Shown here piece after piece: positions 9,326-19,848 of a stretch of 64,000 bases of DNA. Made by a program: the position numbers and the translations under genes. Each line of letters starts with the position of its first letter. The first letter of the stretch is position 1. The DNA is from Methylophaga sp. OBS3 (GTDB taxonomy: Bacteria; Pseudomonadota; Gammaproteobacteria; Nitrosococcales; Methylophagaceae): assembly GCF_026319325.1 (NCBI RefSeq), contig NZ_JAPDMU010000002.1:186001-250000 (forward strand). The letters run 5' to 3'. A model generated the notes under the pieces. The model made no database searches, was not told where the DNA came from, and worked only from the letters and a program-made list of their open reading frames with translations.

Positions 9326-10306
9326 TCAAAGTAAGGCCTTTAAGTAGCTTGAACCTTCATTCATACAATCAAACGCATGCAAGCCAAGTTCATTTGCAAG
9401 ATCGACACATACATTTATCCCCCGACAACTGTTACCCCTCTCATCCAAAGGTGGTGAGTAACTCGCAATACCTAGTTGTCGGTTAACCACGGCCAGTACG
9501 CCACCAGCAACACCACTTTTGGCAGGAACACCCACCTTGTATGCCCACTGCCCCGAATAGTCGTACATACCGCAGGTGAACATAATTGAGAGCATGTCTT
9601 TAACGCGGTCGATATCAAATACTTCTTCACCGGTGATTGGGTTTTTGCCCAAATTCGATAATGTGCCGCCCATGACGGCCAAGTCGCGGCAGTTCACCAA
9701 AATAGCGCACTGTTTGAAGTAGAGATCTAAAGCAGGTTCAACATCTTCCGGGATGATGCCGAAATTCAATAAAAGATGGGCGATAGCTCGATTACGATGA
9801 CCTGTTCGTGACTCTGACTGATAAACCGACTCATCTATTGATAACTCTCTACCAGCCGCTGCACTAAATCGAGACAGCATGAAATCAAGTGCCTCGTCTT
9901 TATACTTCTGATATAGCAATGCCGTTACAGTGATTGCCCCAGCATTAATCATCGGGTTGAAGGGACGATGACTCTGTTTCTGTAATTCAATGGAATTAAA
10001 GGCATCACCACTCGGTTCTACACCAACGTGCTCTGCGACTTTATCGGCACCATAAATCTCTAAGGCCATGCCATATGTGAAAGGCTTAGAGGTAGATTGA
10101 ATGGTGAAGGTCTTATCCGCATCACCAGTCTCAGCAATTTTGCCATCCGCTGTTACAACACAAATACCGAAGCTATCAGGATCCGCTTTGGTTAACTCAG
10201 GAATATAACTGGCCACCTCACCGGCTTTCACACCTTTATGTCGGGTATGCAGCTGCTCAACAATGTCTTGAAGCCAAGGATGATTTCGTTCGGTCATATC
10301 AAACAT
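9326..10306 (-). CDS. glsA: Glutaminase
   Basis: Serine-dependent glutaminase hydrolyses glutamine to glutamate and ammonia. The 326-residue protein has the beta-lactamase-like catalytic motif Ser-x-x-Lys at S71-K74 ('STSKPFTYG'), a conserved 'PFNPMINAGAI' segment, and the C-terminal 'GVAGGVLAVVN' and 'GNSCRGI' motifs. The ATG at 10306 has AAGGAAG about 10 nt upstream; a second ATG three codons on is possible. The gene lies between the FecR/OmpA genes and the divergent CHASE2 operon and has no obvious functional link to either. Confidence 0.93.
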   Translation of the reverse strand: MFDMTERNHPWLQDIVEQLHTRHKGVKAGEVASYIPELTKADPDSFGICVVTADGKIAETGDADKTFTIQSTSKPFTYGMALEIYGADKVAEHVGVEPSGDAFNSIELQKQSHRPFNPMINAGAITVTALLYQKYKDEALDFMLSRFSAAAGRELSIDESVYQSESRTGHRNRAIAHLLLNFGIIPEDVEPALDLYFKQCAILVNCRDLAVMGGTLSNLGKNPITGEEVFDIDRVKDMLSIMFTCGMYDYSGQWAYKVGVPAKSGVAGGVLAVVNRQLGIASYSPPLDERGNSCRGINVCVDLANELGLHAFDCMNEGSSYLKALL

Positions 10307-10696
10307 TAATTATCGACTTCCTTTCGCGGCCTTACAAAAGGTTTGGCCAAAACTGGTATGTCATCTTGTAGGATTTGCAATTTACATGCCTCTTAAACCT
10401 TTTTTCATACCATGAAAATTGATAGCTAGTTCACATAAGTCTTTTGGCCAAAATCACAACCTGACCATCAATTATATTTTTGTGACACCCATCACAAAAC
10501 TGCGCCAAAATAGGGCGGCTCATGCATATTTCGCCCCAAATAAGGGCGCAAAAAAGGAAGGCAGCAATAACATGCTTGAAATAGTCAACATAATGATAGT
10601 GGACAGTTTTTTGCTTATAACTTCGAGTTGATAAGACCGAAAACATCCCAAAAGGCCAAATATGCTTTTATTTCGTCAACGTTTAAATCACTTCAG
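10307..10696. other. Intergenic control region between glsA and the CHASE2 operon
   Basis: I see no convincing gene in these 390 bases. The region holds two near-identical palindromes, TTTGGCCAAAA (10342-10352) and TTTTGGCCAAAA (10442-10453), 100 bp apart. It also holds a CRP-type site (10481-10496), a minus-strand TATAAT (10471-10476) that could serve glsA, and a GC-rich hairpin CGCCC / GGGCG at about 10531-10547. A TTG codon at 10628 is a possible earlier start for the CHASE2 gene. Confidence 0.6.
10481..10496. promoter_or_regulatory. CRP/Vfr-type binding site between glsA and the CHASE2 operon
   Basis: TGTGA-CACCCA-TCACA is a perfect consensus palindrome with the standard 6-nt spacer. It lies about 175 bp from glsA and 200 bp from the CHASE2 gene, so it may act on either side. 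It sits at the expected -35 position of a minus-strand TATAAT (10471-10476), which would suit repression of glsA. Confidence 0.7.
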
Positions 10697-12787
10697 ATGA
10701 ACTTAGGCTCGATAAGCAAAATACCATTAAGCCATCTAGGGCCAGTTTTTGGCCTATTAGCACTCATTGTTTTTCATTTACTTGGTCTTATTCCTTTCCA
10801 ACAAATGCTTCGCAGTAACAGTTTTGATTTGTATCAAAACCTCATGCCCAGAGAACGCATTTCAGCGCCTGCTGTTATTGTGGAAATTGATGAACAAAGT
10901 CTTGCGCAACTCGGTCAGTGGCCTTGGCCACGTAGTTTGCTAGCAAAATTAATAGACCGCATTGGCGAAATGCAGCCAGCGGCCATCGCGCTTGATATCA
11001 TCATGCCAGAGGCTGACCGCACTTCTCCCTGTCAGGTTATTTCACTGGTCCCGCAAGCCAATACACAACTGAAAGATCAAATTTGTAACCTTCCCAGCAA
11101 TGATGAGTTACTTGCTGACAGCCTATCTCGCAACCATGCCATATTAGGAGTGGCAGGCATTGACAGTAACCAGTCGGTGAACGTTCACACTGCTCCAACG
11201 CTAGCTAGAGGTGAAGATCCCAAGCCTTGGCTCATTCACTTTAACTCCGCACTCACCAATTTACCTTTATTAAGTTCTGCAGCAGCAGGGCACGCAATTT
11301 TAAGTACAGAAATGGAACGCGGGGTTATTCGACGATTGCCACTTATCGCAACTGTTGGCAACACACTCATGCCAACCTTATCAATGGAAATGTTACGTAT
11401 CGCCAGTGGTAACAACACCTTTAATGTCACAACAGGCGAGAATGGCGTTGAATATGTCGGCATCGGTGATCTGCAAATCCGTACGCAAAATGACGGTACT
11501 GTCTGGCTAAATTACAGCAAACACTCATCGGAACGATTTATCTCTGCAGTTGATGTGCTTCGCGGCAACATTGATAAAAGCAGCTTAGACAGCAAACTGG
11601 TATTGCTAGGCTTTTCTGGGCTTGGCTTGGTGGACTTCCCTACCACCGCGCTCGGCGAGCGTGTACCTGGTGTAGAAATTCACGCTCAAATGCTTGAGGC
11701 AATTTTTGACCAAACAAGTTTAGACCGCCCGGAATGGACATTATGGCTAGAGGCACTTTTTCTCGCGCTAGCAGGCCTCATCGTGCTTTATCTTTTGCCT
11801 AAATTACGCACGACAACGCAAGTTATTTTTGTTGTTGGCTTTATCAGCATCATGCTAGCAATCGGTTTTATTAGTTTTAGAAACGCGTATTTGTTGATTG
11901 ATGTTGCTTCGCCATTGTTAATGTTTGTCTTGCTATATATGGCGATGCTTGCAGATTCATTAATCCGAGATGAAGGTCAAATACGTACGCTGGAGCTTGA
12001 TTTACAAAGTCAACGTGAAGCTGCGGCCAAAGTACAAGGTGAGATGGAAGCTGCTAAACGGTTTCAAATGGGGATTTTGCCGGACCCTCAACAAACCTTT
12101 GAAAACGAGCCCAGAGTAGACATAGCCGCCATCATGGAGCCCGCCAAAATGGTAGGTGGCGACTTATATGATTGCTTTATGTTGGATGAGCATCACATGT
12201 TCTTTTCACTGGGTGATGTTTGTGGCAAAGGTGTGCCTGCCAGTCTATTCATGGTTATTAGCAAAACACTGTGTAAAAGCGTCGCCTTGCGTGACAACGC
12301 CGACTTTTCAGAAATTGGTGCACTGATTTCACAGGCCAATAAAGAAATCGCCCGAGATAACCCGGAAATGTTATTTGTCACCGCATTTATCGGCATCTTG
12401 GATCTACGAAACGGCGAACTCAACTACTGTAATGCCGGCCATGAAAGACCACTGATCATTGCTCCAGACTGCCGGCCAAAAACGCTGGATGCAGCCAGTG
12501 GTCCACCTATCAGTATTATTGACGATATTGCTTACGAATCATTTCGCTACAGGTTGTCTCCTGAAGAGTTTATTTGTGTCTTCACCGACGGGGTTACTGA
12601 AGCTACAAATGTCGATAATGCCCTTTTTGGTAGCGATCGTTTAGAAAATAGTTTGAAAGATGTGCACCAAGAAGACACTGCAGCAACAGTATTAGACCGC
12701 GTCTGCAAAGCAGCCCATGCATTTGTTGATAACCACGAGCCGTCTGACGATTTGACCATGATGGTTATTCGTTGGCGCGGAAATTGA
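10697..12787 (+). CDS. CHASE2-domain sensor with SpoIIE-type PP2C serine phosphatase
   Basis: This transmembrane signalling protein (about 696 residues from the ATG at 10697; a TTG at 10628 would add 23) couples a periplasmic sensor to a cytoplasmic phosphatase. In order: one N-terminal membrane helix (about 14-34), a CHASE2 domain (about 37-345, with 'VIVEIDEQSLAQLGQWPWPR'), three closely spaced membrane helices (about 350-418), a short coiled coil, and a PP2C/SpoIIE domain (about 460-695). The metal-binding motifs 'GGDLYD' and 'GDVCGKG' and a late 'FTDGVTEA' are intact, so it should be active. It heads an operon with a STAS antagonist and an RsbW-like ATPase, making it the RsbU-like phosphatase of a partner switch. 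Confidence 0.88.
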   Translation: MNLGSISKIPLSHLGPVFGLLALIVFHLLGLIPFQQMLRSNSFDLYQNLMPRERISAPAVIVEIDEQSLAQLGQWPWPRSLLAKLIDRIGEMQPAAIALDIIMPEADRTSPCQVISLVPQANTQLKDQICNLPSNDELLADSLSRNHAILGVAGIDSNQSVNVHTAPTLARGEDPKPWLIHFNSALTNLPLLSSAAAGHAILSTEMERGVIRRLPLIATVGNTLMPTLSMEMLRIASGNNTFNVTTGENGVEYVGIGDLQIRTQNDGTVWLNYSKHSSERFISAVDVLRGNIDKSSLDSKLVLLGFSGLGLVDFPTTALGERVPGVEIHAQMLEAIFDQTSLDRPEWTLWLEALFLALAGLIVLYLLPKLRTTTQVIFVVGFISIMLAIGFISFRNAYLLIDVASPLLMFVLLYMAMLADSLIRDEGQIRTLELDLQSQREAAAKVQGEMEAAKRFQMGILPDPQQTFENEPRVDIAAIMEPAKMVGGDLYDCFMLDEHHMFFSLGDVCGKGVPASLFMVISKTLCKSVALRDNADFSEIGALISQANKEIARDNPEMLFVTAFIGILDLRNGELNYCNAGHERPLIIAPDCRPKTLDAASGPPISIIDDIAYESFRYRLSPEEFICVFTDGVTEATNVDNALFGSDRLENSLKDVHQEDTAATVLDRVCKAAHAFVDNHEPSDDLTMMVIRWRGN

Positions 12788-12824
12788 TAGTAAAAAGTAA
12801 ACTGCATTACACAAGGAAAAATGA

Positions 12825-13166
12825 ATGAATATCGATGAACAAATTTTAGACAACGACGTCAGAAAAATTAATCTATCAGGCCGAATGGATTTGGATGGTG
12901 TTGCCCAGATAGAAAAAGACTTTGCAGGGATGACCAAAGCACCTGCCACAAAAGTCATCGTTGATATGAGCGAGGTGCCTTATATGTCGTCGATTGGTAT
13001 TAGAGCATTGCTGATGAATGGCAAAGCGGTCACAGGCCGAGGTGGAAAGTATGTATTGATGGGCACCCAAGCGGATGTTCGTAATGTGCTTGAAGTATCA
13101 GGCATCGACAAGCTGATTCAGATTTGTGATGGCCTTGATCAAGCCATCGATGCTGTAACGGTATAG
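12825..13166 (+). CDS. STAS-domain anti-sigma-factor antagonist (RsbV/SpoIIAA-like)
   Basis: This single-domain STAS protein of 113 residues probably binds the RsbW-like protein encoded next to it when unphosphorylated. The usual 'VIVDMSEVPYMSSIGI' segment places the phosphorylatable serine at about S56 (S55 is adjacent). It lies 37 nt after the phosphatase gene and 14 nt before the ATPase gene, preceded by an AAGGAAAAATG ribosome site. In known systems the kinase phosphorylates this serine and the SpoIIE-type phosphatase removes the phosphate. The upstream gene supplies that phosphatase here. Confidence 0.9.
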   Translation: MNIDEQILDNDVRKINLSGRMDLDGVAQIEKDFAGMTKAPATKVIVDMSEVPYMSSIGIRALLMNGKAVTGRGGKYVLMGTQADVRNVLEVSGIDKLIQICDGLDQAIDAVTV

Positions 13167-13180
13167 CGGAGTATTAGCTT

Positions 13181-13624
13181 TTGACAGCTTTAAAGTCAGC
13201 TACACACGCGGTTAGCCTGCAGTTACAAAACCAAACTGCAGAAATTGCCCGAATGAGTGCATGGCTTGAAACCACCCTAACGTCATGGGGGGTGGATAAG
13301 GCGCCACTGTTTCGGATTGACCTATCAGCCAATGAAGCCGTTACCAATATCTTGAGCTATGCCTTTCCTGAAGGTGGGCAGCACGATATTTTGTTATCGC
13401 TTAAATATACTAACAATGAATTGGAGTTAGCTATCACCGACGATGGTATGGCATTTAATCCATTAGCTATGCCACCACATGTGCAACCTGCCACATTGGC
13501 TGATGCTCAAATTGGTGGGCTTGGCATCGACTTAATCCGTCATTACATGGATGACTGCAGCTATCAACGAAATGGCAACAAAAACAGTTTAATATTAAAG
13601 CTGAGTCTAGAAGACAAAGCTTAA
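13181..13624 (+). CDS. RsbW-like ATP-binding anti-sigma factor / serine kinase
   Basis: The 147-residue GHKL-ATPase domain has an N box with E52 and N56 ('SANEAVTNIL'), a G1 box 'ITDDGMAFNP' and a G2 box 'IGGLGIDLI'. It should phosphorylate the STAS protein and sequester a partner. Translation apparently starts at TTG (13181), with GGAG about 10 nt upstream. No sigma factor gene follows, so its target is encoded elsewhere or is not a sigma factor. It ends the three-gene partner-switch operon. Confidence 0.87.
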   Translation: MTALKSATHAVSLQLQNQTAEIARMSAWLETTLTSWGVDKAPLFRIDLSANEAVTNILSYAFPEGGQHDILLSLKYTNNELELAITDDGMAFNPLAMPPHVQPATLADAQIGGLGIDLIRHYMDDCSYQRNGNKNSLILKLSLEDKA

Positions 13625-13772
13625 AAGTTGGGGTGATATCGAACCATGTCAATAAAGACTTGGCTCACATTTATCTCAAATAAACCTTAACTTATTGGAA
13701 ATTTCTGATTTAGAATCTTTGTCAGAGTCTTGCCCTATGGTAGGGTTAGGCAATCAACAATAGGTGATTTAC

Positions 13773-13913
13773 ATGAAATTAACTTCGTTTGTATTAGCAC
13801 TTTTAATGGTTATGGGTCTGACTGCTTGTAATACGATGCAGGGCCTTGGTGAAGATATGAGCGCCGCTGGTGATGCCATCGATCGCAAAGCTGAAGAGAA
13901 AAAAGGTTACTAA
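13773..13913 (+). CDS. Small entericidin-like lipoprotein
   Basis: A short gene of 46 codons starts at the ATG at 13773, with AGGTG 8 nt upstream. The signal peptide ends in a lipobox 'LTAC' (Cys19). The mature part is tiny: 'NTMQGLGEDMSAAGDAID' followed by a lysine-rich end. This matches entericidin A/B-type lipoproteins (core 'GxGxDxxxxGxAI'), which in enterics are stress-induced membrane peptides. It stands alone between the partner-switch operon and the ankyrin gene. Family assignment is by pattern; toxin or antidote activity is not implied. Confidence 0.82.
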   Translation: MKLTSFVLALLMVMGLTACNTMQGLGEDMSAAGDAIDRKAEEKKGY

Positions 13914-14001
13914 TCACTGAGAACATCCAGGCAACGCCGCCAATCGGTTACTTCCGTTAGCAAAACATGGCTATCTTACAACTTTAAGCGAGGGTTACGT
14001 T

Positions 14002-14433
14002 ATGACTGATACCGCTACTGTAAAGCCAGAATTGAGCGATGAGTTACTTGCCTTGGCCGTAAGTACGTTTGGATTGGTTCGCCAAAATGATACAACCACG
14101 CTGCGAAGCCGTTTAGAGGAAGGTTTGCAGCCTGATTTGCGTGATGAAAATGGTTATAGCCTGCTGATGCAGGCTTGCCATGATGGGCTCTATCAAGTCT
14201 GTCAGATGTTGTTAACACAGGGAGCGGATATTAATGCCGCCGCCCCTGATGGCAAAACACCGCTAATGTTTGCGGCCATGTTTAACCACATCGATATTAT
14301 TGAATTACTGTTAACCCATGGTGCAGATCCTTATGCCAAATCAGCTGATGATTTGACTGCTTTAGGATTAGCTCGTGCCATGGGTGCAGAAGCTGCAGCA
14401 AGGCGGTTAGCACAACACGTCGAATTATTTTAA
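14002..14433 (+). CDS. Ankyrin-repeat protein
   Basis: The 143-residue protein consists mainly of ankyrin repeats: 'NGYSLLMQACHDGLYQVCQMLL', 'DGKTPLMFAAMFNHIDIIELLL', and a shorter degenerate copy starting 'DDLTALGLARAM'. No signal peptide or membrane helix is seen, so it is probably a cytoplasmic protein-binding module. A strong terminator follows at once and there is about 90 nt of non-coding DNA upstream, so it seems monocistronic. In other bacteria small ankyrin proteins of this type sit next to catalases; here katG lies 3 kb downstream, beyond two other genes. Confidence 0.85.
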   Translation: MTDTATVKPELSDELLALAVSTFGLVRQNDTTTLRSRLEEGLQPDLRDENGYSLLMQACHDGLYQVCQMLLTQGADINAAAPDGKTPLMFAAMFNHIDIIELLLTHGADPYAKSADDLTALGLARAMGAEAAARRLAQHVELF

Positions 14434-14445
14434 ATCACAATCTGA

Positions 14446-14476
14446 CAAAAGCCGCGCCCAGGGCGCGGCTTTGTCT
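14446..14476 (+). terminator. Rho-independent terminator after ankyrin gene
   Basis: AAAGCCGCGCC-CAG-GGCGCGGCTTT forms a very GC-rich 11-bp stem just past the ankyrin stop. The T-tract is short (TTTGT). Confidence 0.8.
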
Positions 14477-14565
14477 ATCTGTCAGTCTGACTAAATAATA
14501 GTCAAAATAGTCCTTGCCCTTCGGGTAACCAGATCATTCAAGCTGACCTCAATCATGGAATATTG

Positions 14566-16599
14566 ATGAGCGAAATTTTTACCGTCGAACAATTAAAAAC
14601 CGATTTTGATCCTGATAATACGGTACTCAGTGCGCTTAGAAAACTCATCGCTCGACTACGTAAAGGTGGCGAGGATGAAGCCTCCGAGCGGATGGATGAA
14701 CTACTCGACTTGTTAGCCTCAGAAACTGAATTGCGTCAACTAATCGGTAATCGCTTCCATGGTTGGTTTGTCGAGCAAAACCTCTATTCAGCAATTGTTA
14801 GTTTGGGGATATTTTCTCGTCGCGGCTTTCTCAATGAGTTTATGACTCGCCTTTATGACAAGGTTAATCCCCCGCCATTGGATTTAGGCAACTCAAAAGA
14901 CGTATTAACGCTGATGTTTAATCAGCGAAGCGATGATGATTGGCTGGCAACCATTTCGTCAGAACAGTGGTTAAAACTCCACACCTTGTTGGCACAAGAC
15001 ATTGAGGCCGACACCCTTCGAGCCTCCGTCGTCCATTTCCAAGAACAATGTTTATACGCCATGGAAATGCTAGCTATATGGGTTGCGGCAGAAGAGCTAG
15101 AGCCAGAGCTTATGCGGATAGATAGACGCCTAGTCGACAACGACTCGGCATTTATCGTTTTACAACGTGAGCTACAGCCATTTGTGCTCAATATGACTGA
15201 GCGTTTTACCGATGAAAGTCTTGAACGTTATAACCCCGATCATATTTGGGTAATGATGGATCAATGCCGTGAGTTGGTTCAACGCTTAAGACGCCGCGGA
15301 GCTGGTGCGGCCGGTTCATCAATCTCAGTAGCGCATTTACTTGAGCGGCTTGAGCAAACTTTAGAGCGTATTGAAGAGCTGCTAAATATTTTGAGCAGTG
15401 AAGATAAACAAGAACAGCAAACTCGGTGTTTGGCTCTTTGGCAAAAACTGGTGATCGCCACCACCGAAAAAAATAGCCTCAAATCGCTGGTCAAAAACAG
15501 TATCGGCATGCTGTCACGTAGCATCACACAAAATAAAAGTGATCATGGTGAACACTATATCGTCCGTGAAAAATCAGCTTTCCTGTCCTTATTCCGTTCA
15601 GCTGCTGGCGCCGGTGTTTTAATCGCCCTAATGGCACTTAACAAAATCTATATCGAAAGTTTAGAGCTAAGCAGTGGAATGAATACCTTGCTAGTAAGCC
15701 TTAACTACGGCATTGGTTTTATGATTGTGCATATGCTGCATTTCACCATTGCTTCCAAGCAGCCAGCGATGACAGCAGCCAACTTTGCGGCTGAAGTTGA
15801 ACGCGGTGAAAACGGTCGTGCAGCCCACAAAAAGTTGGCGACACTGTTGATTGATGTAAACCGATCCCAGTGGGGAGCGGTTTGGGGCAATGTATTGACC
15901 GCGATTGGTATCGCCAGTCTGATTGCTATCAGTAGTATTTGGTTTCTTAGCCAACCATTATTAGATGAAGAAACGGTTACCTATCAATTAAATGCCATCA
16001 CACCAATTGGCGGTATGGCCATTTTTTATGCCTCTATCGCGGGTGTATGGTTATTTTGCTCGGGGATCATCGCGGGGTATTTTGATAATCGCGCCGATTA
16101 TCTCGAGCTACGCTCACGATTACGCTATCACCCGTTTGTACGCGGCTGGGTTAAAGATAGCTGGCGAGAAAAGTTCGGCAACTATATCCATGACAACTAC
16201 GGCTCTTTAGCTGGTAACTTTTTCTTTGGTATTTTGCTGGGAATTACACCTTACATAGGTCATTTACTCAATTTACCGCTAGATATTCGTCACGTAGCGT
16301 TCTCTGCCGCCAACCTCGGCTATGGCGCTTTCAGCAGTAGTGTCGGTCTCTTTGAGTTTTTGATGTATCTGTTTTTTGTATTGTTGATTGGCTTCTTTAA
16401 TCTATGGGTGAGCTTCACGCTAGCATTAGTTGTTGCCCTTAGAGCTCGCGGCACTGCGATCACTCGTCTAAGTGTGTTGCTACGTAGCCTTTGGGATCAG
16501 GCTAAAGAAAACCCAACCAAAATATTCTTCCCGGTAGGCATGGCGCAACAAACCATTAAAGAAGCGCAGGAAGGCAATGACGCACACTCAGGGAGCTAA
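14566..16599 (+). CDS. Gcr-family 'site-specific recombinase' (integral membrane protein)
   Basis: This 677-residue protein matches the family named after the Neisseria 'gonococcal recombinase' (SpecificRecomb). The N-terminal half is soluble and helical. The C-terminal half holds several membrane segments: near '[16 protein letters not shown]', '[15 protein letters not shown]', '[18 protein letters not shown]', '[19 protein letters not shown]', '[17 protein letters not shown]' and '[20 protein letters not shown]'. No tyrosine- or serine-recombinase catalytic motif is visible, so the recombinase name is doubtful. The ATG at 14566 is preferred to an adjacent TTG. Its 3' end overlaps the convergent pdxH gene by 12 nt. 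Confidence 0.8.
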   Translation: MSEIFTVEQLKTDFDPDNTVLSALRKLIARLRKGGEDEASERMDELLDLLASETELRQLIGNRFHGWFVEQNLYSAIVSLGIFSRRGFLNEFMTRLYDKVNPPPLDLGNSKDVLTLMFNQRSDDDWLATISSEQWLKLHTLLAQDIEADTLRASVVHFQEQCLYAMEMLAIWVAAEELEPELMRIDRRLVDNDSAFIVLQRELQPFVLNMTERFTDESLERYNPDHIWVMMDQCRELVQRLRRRGAGAAGSSISVAHLLERLEQTLERIEELLNILSSEDKQEQQTRCLALWQKLVIATTEKNSLKSLVKNSIGMLSRSITQNKSDHGEHYIVREKSAFLSLFRSAAGAGVLIALMALNKIYIESLELSSGMNTLLVSLNYGIGFMIVHMLHFTIASKQPAMTAANFAAEVERGENGRAAHKKLATLLIDVNRSQWGAVWGNVLTAIGIASLIAISSIWFLSQPLLDEETVTYQLNAITPIGGMAIFYASIAGVWLFCSGIIAGYFDNRADYLELRSRLRYHPFVRGWVKDSWREKFGNYIHDNYGSLAGNFFFGILLGITPYIGHLLNLPLDIRHVAFSAANLGYGAFSSSVGLFEFLMYLFFVLLIGFFNLWVSFTLALVVALRARGTAITRLSVLLRSLWDQAKENPTKIFFPVGMAQQTIKEAQEGNDAHSGS

Positions 16600-17235
16600 A
16601 CGCTGATGCTGCCATTGGCCGTTATCGTCTAAACGATAAACGATACGATCATGTAATCGAGACGCACGGCCCTGCCAAAACTCCCAATAGTCTGGCACCA
16701 AGCGATAACCGCCCCAATGTTCTGGACGCGGCGGATTTAAACCAAATTGGGTGGCATACTTTGCTGCCCGTCCAGCGATTAATGTGCGGCTTTCAATAAT
16801 CTCGCTTTGTGGCGATGCCCAAGCGCCAATTCGGCTGCCAAGTGGTCGTGTTTGGTAATAAGCATCCGACTCTGTCCCAGCGACTTTTTCTACGCGCCCT
16901 TCAATACGAATTACCCGCTCTAGCTCAGGCCAAAAGAATTGCAATGCTGCGTATGGGTTTACTGCTAATGCCTGTCCTTTACGGCTTTGATAATTGGTAA
17001 ACCAGACAATACCCTGAGCATCATAACCTTTGATAAGCACAGGGCGACAAGCAGGCCGACCACTCACATCAACGGTGGCTAATGTCATTGCATTAGGTTC
17101 GTTCACTTCACTTTTGATAGCTTCATTAAACCATTTCTCAAACTGACGCAGCGGTTCATTAGCAGTGCTTGCTTCATCAAGCTCGCCAAGCTCATAACTT
17201 TTTCGTAAATCTGCAATGTGCTTATCTTTTTGCAT
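16588..17235 (-). CDS. pdxH: Pyridoxamine 5'-phosphate oxidase
   Basis: PdxH uses FMN and oxygen to oxidise pyridoxine or pyridoxamine 5'-phosphate to pyridoxal 5'-phosphate. The 215-residue length is typical. Recognisable segments are '[22 protein letters not shown]', '[13 protein letters not shown]', '[19 protein letters not shown]' and the C-terminal '[15 protein letters not shown]'. The gene is on its own and converges on the Gcr-type gene. Confidence 0.95.
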   Translation of the reverse strand: MQKDKHIADLRKSYELGELDEASTANEPLRQFEKWFNEAIKSEVNEPNAMTLATVDVSGRPACRPVLIKGYDAQGIVWFTNYQSRKGQALAVNPYAALQFFWPELERVIRIEGRVEKVAGTESDAYYQTRPLGSRIGAWASPQSEIIESRTLIAGRAAKYATQFGLNPPRPEHWGGYRLVPDYWEFWQGRASRLHDRIVYRLDDNGQWQHQRLAP

Positions 17236-19667
<2,432 letters not shown>

Positions 19668-19689
19668 ATCTATTCAGCGTCATAAAATC

Positions 19690-19727
19690 AATGGCCTTAG
19701 CAACTCAGGTTGCTAGGGCCTTTTTAT
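19690..19727 (+). terminator. Rho-independent terminator of katG
   Basis: GGCCTTAGCAAC-TCAG-GTTGCTAGGGCC forms a 12-bp stem with one mismatch, followed by TTTTTA. Confidence 0.85.
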
Positions 19728-19848
19728 TTAAAAACAAATAGATACCTTAAAAACTGTGTTAATTGCCCTACTCCTCGGCAAATCACCAAATTTTGCCAGC
19801 CAATATCCACTTACCATGCAAGGCTGACATTATTGGCTGGAAAGTTTC

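Noticed and set aside
10431-10646. Minus-strand open frame with a CxxCH haem-like motif between glsA and the CHASE2 gene
   Set aside because: It covers the palindromes and the CRP site, has no signal peptide or ribosome site, and the motif occurs once by chance in a frame without family character.
14566-16599. Gcr-type gene considered as evidence of a mobile element
   Set aside because: No repeats, attachment sites or other mobility genes are nearby, and the neighbours are housekeeping genes.
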